Below, piece by piece: positions 61,126-64,000 of a DNA stretch of 64,000 nt (within the stretch, counting starts at the first letter, position 1; each line of letters opens with the position of its first letter). Where the stretch lies: NCBI RefSeq assembly GCF_001647285.1, contig NZ_LRML01000007.1, positions 215,440-279,439 of the forward strand, read 5' to 3'. Both the position numbers and the translations under genes were made by a program. The notes below the pieces were generated by a model. It ran no database searches and was not told the DNA's origin. It saw only the letters and a program-made list of their open reading frames with translations. Origin of the DNA: Rufibacter roseus. Its GTDB lineage: Bacteria > Bacteroidota > Bacteroidia > Cytophagales > Hymenobacteraceae.

Positions 61126-61947
61126 TTAAGCGGCGGCAGATTGTTCTTGCTCGCGGTCGTCAATTACTTTCTTCAGTTTACCAATAGACTGCTTCGCACG
61201 CTCTTCATCTAGTTTATTGATGTTCAGGAGCATTTTTGTTTTCTCCTGACGCGTGATGACCGGATTGTTCAGCAAGCGGATAATTTCCTCTTTCTGCCGG
61301 GCAGTGGCATATTTCACGGTAGCCTCTTCGGCACCGGCTGGTTGTGCTGGTTCTGACGCTTTGGCCTCCACTACTGGTTCAGCTGGTACTGCTTTCATGG
61401 TTTTAGGCGCGGCAGCTGGCTTCTCAGCGGGAGCGATTTTAGGCTCTGGCGTATTCCCTTGGTAATCCATCTCCTCAGCAGGAGTAGGCTCATACCCTGC
61501 AGCTCTGATAATCCAAGCCAATGCGTTCCTATAGGCTTTCCCGATGGCTCTGGTTTGAGCCATGGAGGCGATAGCATATTCTTGGTAGTATTTGCGGCCT
61601 TGCTCTTTGTTAGAGCAAATGGCAAATCCGGCCCCTACCACTTGCTCAGTACGCAGGTTCAGCAGATTTACCTTGGCCAGATACTTGATCTCTGAACTGT
61701 CGCTCATGTTAGTCAACTCATCTACCACCGGCAAAATACCTAAGCGCGAACCGGCATACTGCCAGCCTTCCACGTTCACGTACTCTTTACCCTGAATATT
61801 CTGGAAGAGTCGGTTTTCTTTGATGAACTTGGCCAGGTCAACTGCCAGGTGCATGGTTTCGTCAGAACGTGAGATATCAAAACTCTCTATTTTATGCTTC
61901 TTCAATCCTTTTTCGTCGTTACTTGTTTGATTCACTTTCGTCTGCAT
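61126..61947 (-). CDS. conserved-looking hypothetical protein, unknown
   Basis: 273 residues, no signal or membrane helix. A mixed alpha/beta domain (about 15-165) contains NIQGKEYVNVEGWQYAG, then EYAIASMAQTRAIGKAYRNAL and IIRAAGYEPTPAEEMDY, a pattern I associate with phage- and recombination-linked hypothetical proteins but cannot name. An Ala/Pro/Lys linker (about 170-215) and a helical tail (EEIIRLLNNPVITRQEKTKMLL..., about 220-262) follow. Standalone gene with terminator. Possible DNA-binding or annealing role is speculation. Confidence 0.7.
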   Translation of the reverse strand: MQTKVNQTSNDEKGLKKHKIESFDISRSDETMHLAVDLAKFIKENRLFQNIQGKEYVNVEGWQYAGSRLGILPVVDELTNMSDSSEIKYLAKVNLLNLRTEQVVGAGFAICSNKEQGRKYYQEYAIASMAQTRAIGKAYRNALAWIIRAAGYEPTPAEEMDYQGNTPEPKIAPAEKPAAAPKTMKAVPAEPVVEAKASEPAQPAGAEEATVKYATARQKEEIIRLLNNPVITRQEKTKMLLNINKLDEERAKQSIGKLKKVIDDREQEQSAAA

Positions 61948-62241
61948 GTTTTTAAGTTACAGTTCAGAATCATAACAGAACCACCGTCGGAATAGTGCCC
62001 TACAGTTAAACTTTTAACACAATTTTTACCTCTGACTATCAACCACTTATATGTCTTTGCTAAATTTTCTTTAGCAAAAATTAAAACAGTGAATTAGAAC
62101 AGGTTAATATCAAGAAAAGAAGGGAGAGGTAATTATTAAAATGCTATTTTTATACTGGTGGGTAAACAGCCTAATGGCAATTGCTTCTATTGCAATCCAT
62201 CATTGGTAGAGTAATAAAATTGTAAGGGTAAATTATAAAAA
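61948..62241. other. intergenic region, nothing recognised
   Basis: AT-rich, about 290 bp; no repeat family member, terminator or small gene that I can support. Confidence 0.5.
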
Positions 62242-62760
62242 TCAAATATTCATTTTGCGTTTCTTTATGTCTATTAAATTTTCCATCTTGGATTCTAATA
62301 CGGTGGGTGAATACCATTTAGAGTTAAGTGGATTGGTAAAAACACGTACAGGTTTATCTCCTTGGGCATAGAAAGCACGTTCTCCTTTTGGTTTGAATTT
62401 GAAAATTATCCCTTTACGGAACGGGTTAACTTCCTCAATCTCCTCAAAATCTTCCCAGCTGTAATACTTGCTACCAAACACTAATTGTTTCTTTACATAT
62501 GCATCTGTAAGTGAAACTCTAAAATACTTAAAGCAAATCCAGAAAAATAGCCCTATAAAGCACCCTCCAATGAATAAAAAGGGAAACACATTCTCAAAAG
62601 TCGCCTTTGTAGGTACTTCATTAATGGTTATTGCTCCTCCCTTAAGTAGTGTTGACAGGCCCCCAAAGAAAAAAGAACACCCAAACAGTAAACTACCAAA
62701 TTTATGGACGTAGTATTGTGCTTTATATGTTTCTATTGAATTCATTAACTGATTTGCCAA
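62242..62760 (-). CDS. hypothetical membrane protein with PH-like tail
   Basis: 172 residues. Two membrane helices (about 20-42 and 58-80), then a soluble tail with SWEDFEEIEEVNPFRKGIIFKFK (about 95-120), the pattern of small bacterial PH-like domains that follow membrane hairpins. No family name. Single gene, AT-rich relative to neighbours. Confidence 0.62.
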   Translation of the reverse strand: MANQLMNSIETYKAQYYVHKFGSLLFGCSFFFGGLSTLLKGGAITINEVPTKATFENVFPFLFIGGCFIGLFFWICFKYFRVSLTDAYVKKQLVFGSKYYSWEDFEEIEEVNPFRKGIIFKFKPKGERAFYAQGDKPVRVFTNPLNSKWYSPTVLESKMENLIDIKKRKMNI

Positions 62761-63042
62761 GGTCTAGCAATTAGGCTTGGTCAAGTTAGTGTTTTTGTTG
62801 AAATCACCAACAAAATCACAAAAAGAGGTTGGATAAAGACCTTCAACAAGAAAGGAGAAAATCCAGGAAAAAGGTTAGAATGAAGGGAAAACTGTTACAC
62901 TGGTAAGGCTTGTTCAATTAACTCTGAAAAGCTCTCTCAAAATTCAGACTATTCCTTCGTAGCTAAGGTTGCCCCTCACCCTAGCCCCTCCCCAAGGAGA
63001 GGCTAAAATTAAAGCTTAAAGGATTTATCAAGGAATAAACGT

Positions 63043-63735
63043 CTACTCAGCCACCTCGCTAGGGTGCAACAGATACCCGTCTTTCATGGTGAGTTTGCGG
63101 TCGGCCATGTCGGCGAGGGCGGGGTTGTGCGTGACCAACACAAAGGTCTGACCTAAATCTTGGCGGAGCTTGAAGAAAATCTGGTGGAGCTCATCGGCGT
63201 TTTTAGAATCAAGGTTTCCAGAGGGTTCATCGGCAAAAATGAGTTTAGGCGAATTGATGAGGGCGCGTGCCACGGCGGTGCGCTGCTGCTCTCCCCCACT
63301 CATCTCAGAGGGTTTGTGGTCTAGGCGGTGGCTCAAGCCCAACATCTCCAGCAGCTCTTTGGCACGCGCTTCTACTTCTTTTTCTGGGCGGTTAGCCAAA
63401 AACCCTGGCAGGCTTACATTCTCCAACGCCGTAAACTCGGGAAGCAAGTTGTGGAATTGAAAGATAAAGCCAATGTTCTGGTTTCGGAACCGTGCCATTT
63501 CTTTGTTGCTCATGCTGGAGATGCGTTGCCCGTGTAAGTACACGTCTCCCTCATCTGGCACATCTAAGGTACCCAGCAAATGCAACAAAGTACTTTTGCC
63601 GGCACCGGAGGCCCCCACGATAGAAACCACTTCGGCTTCACCAATGGTAATGTCTATACCTTTTAGTACTTGCAGTTTGCCGTACGATTTGGTAAGGCCG
63701 CGACCCTCCAATAAAACTGGATTTTCTGTGCTCAT
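63043..63735 (-). CDS. ABC transporter ATP-binding protein, LolD/MacB type
   Basis: 230 residues from the ATG at 63735; a longer frame to 63783 has no support. Walker [10 protein letters not shown] (about 42-50), Q-loop [14 protein letters not shown], signature MSGGEQQR (about 145), Walker [13 protein letters not shown] and H-loop VTHN. The '[11 protein letters not shown]' and 'SGNLD' segments place it in the LolD/FtsE/MacB group that works with FtsX-like permeases, for example in lipoprotein release. No permease gene lies in the window on either side. Confidence 0.88.
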   Translation of the reverse strand: MSTENPVLLEGRGLTKSYGKLQVLKGIDITIGEAEVVSIVGASGAGKSTLLHLLGTLDVPDEGDVYLHGQRISSMSNKEMARFRNQNIGFIFQFHNLLPEFTALENVSLPGFLANRPEKEVEARAKELLEMLGLSHRLDHKPSEMSGGEQQRTAVARALINSPKLIFADEPSGNLDSKNADELHQIFFKLRQDLGQTFVLVTHNPALADMADRKLTMKDGYLLHPSEVAE

Positions 63736-63826
63736 GTAGTACAAAACAATAAGGAAGAGGCGGCATTTGCAAACCCATGGCAAAATAAGCCTCTAAGGGG
63801 CAAACGGCGGAAACCCCTTAGGGGTT

Positions 63827-63850
63827 AGTCCTGAGTCGCGAGTCCTGAGT
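63827..63850. repeat. period-7 array: AGTCCTG-type, left arm
   Basis: Units AGTCCTG, AGTCGCG, AGTCCTG, AGT. Perfect 24-bp inverted partner of 63953-63976. A hairpin CTAAGGGG / CCCCTTAG (63793-63821) precedes it. Confidence 0.8.
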
Positions 63851-63944
63851 TTAAATATAGTGTCATGAACAATATTCAGCAATACAAACTACCCCTTAAC
63901 GCTGGGGCATTGCTTCCGTAGAAGAAATATGTGTTCCGATTTCT

Positions 63945-63979
63945 GACTCAAGACTCAGGACTCGCGACTCAGGACTCAT
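63945..63979. repeat. period-7 array: GACTCAG-type, right arm
   Basis: Five units GACTCAA, GACTCAG, GACTCGC, GACTCAG, GACTCAT; inverted relative to 63827-63850 across a spacer of about 100 bp. Confidence 0.82.
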
Positions 63980-64000
63980 TCAAGGTTCTTTTCAAACACG

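Noticed and set aside
1..64000. CRISPR array or cas genes
   Set aside because: No regular repeat-spacer array; the heptamer arrays are too short and lack spacers.

Overview
The window is chromosomal DNA from a Bacteroidota bacterium, most likely a Cytophagales/Hymenobacteraceae member (Rufibacter/Pontibacter-like; this is an inference). The evidence is two proteins with type IX secretion C-terminal signals (type A at 47013-48833, type B at 33078-36227), a PF14905-type outer-membrane barrel protein, many Bacteroidota-type lipoproteins, and promoters of the TAnnTTTG type. There is no rRNA operon, CRISPR array or intact insertion sequence.

Region by region. 1-4260 is the right end of an integrated element. 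It carries small lipoprotein and membrane genes, an AntA/AntB-type antirepressor and a tyrosine recombinase. The recombinase sits beside the 3' end of a CAT-anticodon tRNA gene (4266-4339), the probable attachment site; the rest of the element lies left of the window. 4419-28606 is mostly core and metabolic: HAD phosphatase, M50 protease, gamma-glutamyltransferase, MFS transporter, erythromycin-esterase family protein, haloacid dehalogenase, alpha/beta hydrolase, CPA1 antiporter, GH43, L,D-transpeptidase, a Q/N/G-rich disordered protein, GH8 and a CE2-like esterase. It ends with a four-gene ATP-grasp / alpha-E / transglutaminase / Zn-metallopeptidase cluster (23687-28606). 28917-36227 holds the barrel protein, a pirin and a very large PKD/SBBP cell-surface protein. 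36393-40646 is a duplicated and decayed GNAT-TMEM175 unit, interrupted by a methyltransferase-like gene, a second GNAT gene and a tiny 11-cysteine metallothionein-like gene (39845-39970) too short for standard ORF calling. 40697-43264 is a strikingly AT-rich, apparently acquired single gene: an AAA_13 ATPase with a zinc-hook-like CxxC and a C-terminal R-x3-E...H set, that is, an RloC-like anticodon nuclease candidate. It abuts hrpB, which has no ATG start. 46711-52330 is a minus-strand operon: a 900-residue double D-Ala-D-Ala ligase, a PASTA protein, a T9SS-sorted protein and a rhodanese. 52730-63735 holds a DUF2975/HTH pair, pgk, recQ, an amidoligase gene broken by one frameshift next to a class-I glutaminase-like gene, an unrecognised conserved-looking protein and a LolD-like ABC ATPase.

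Three layers of non-coding repeats overlie the genes. The first is about 19 copies of an imperfect palindrome of about 40 nt, mostly just after stop codons. The second is nine short arrays of period-7 units, each with a different unit sequence. The third is two copies of a roughly 490-bp mosaic of stem-loops (8181-8665 and 45979-46480), in which at least one hairpin is kept while its sequence and length change. These repeats, the RloC-like gene, the metallothionein-like gene and the two separate amide-ligase-type clusters are the parts most worth follow-up.
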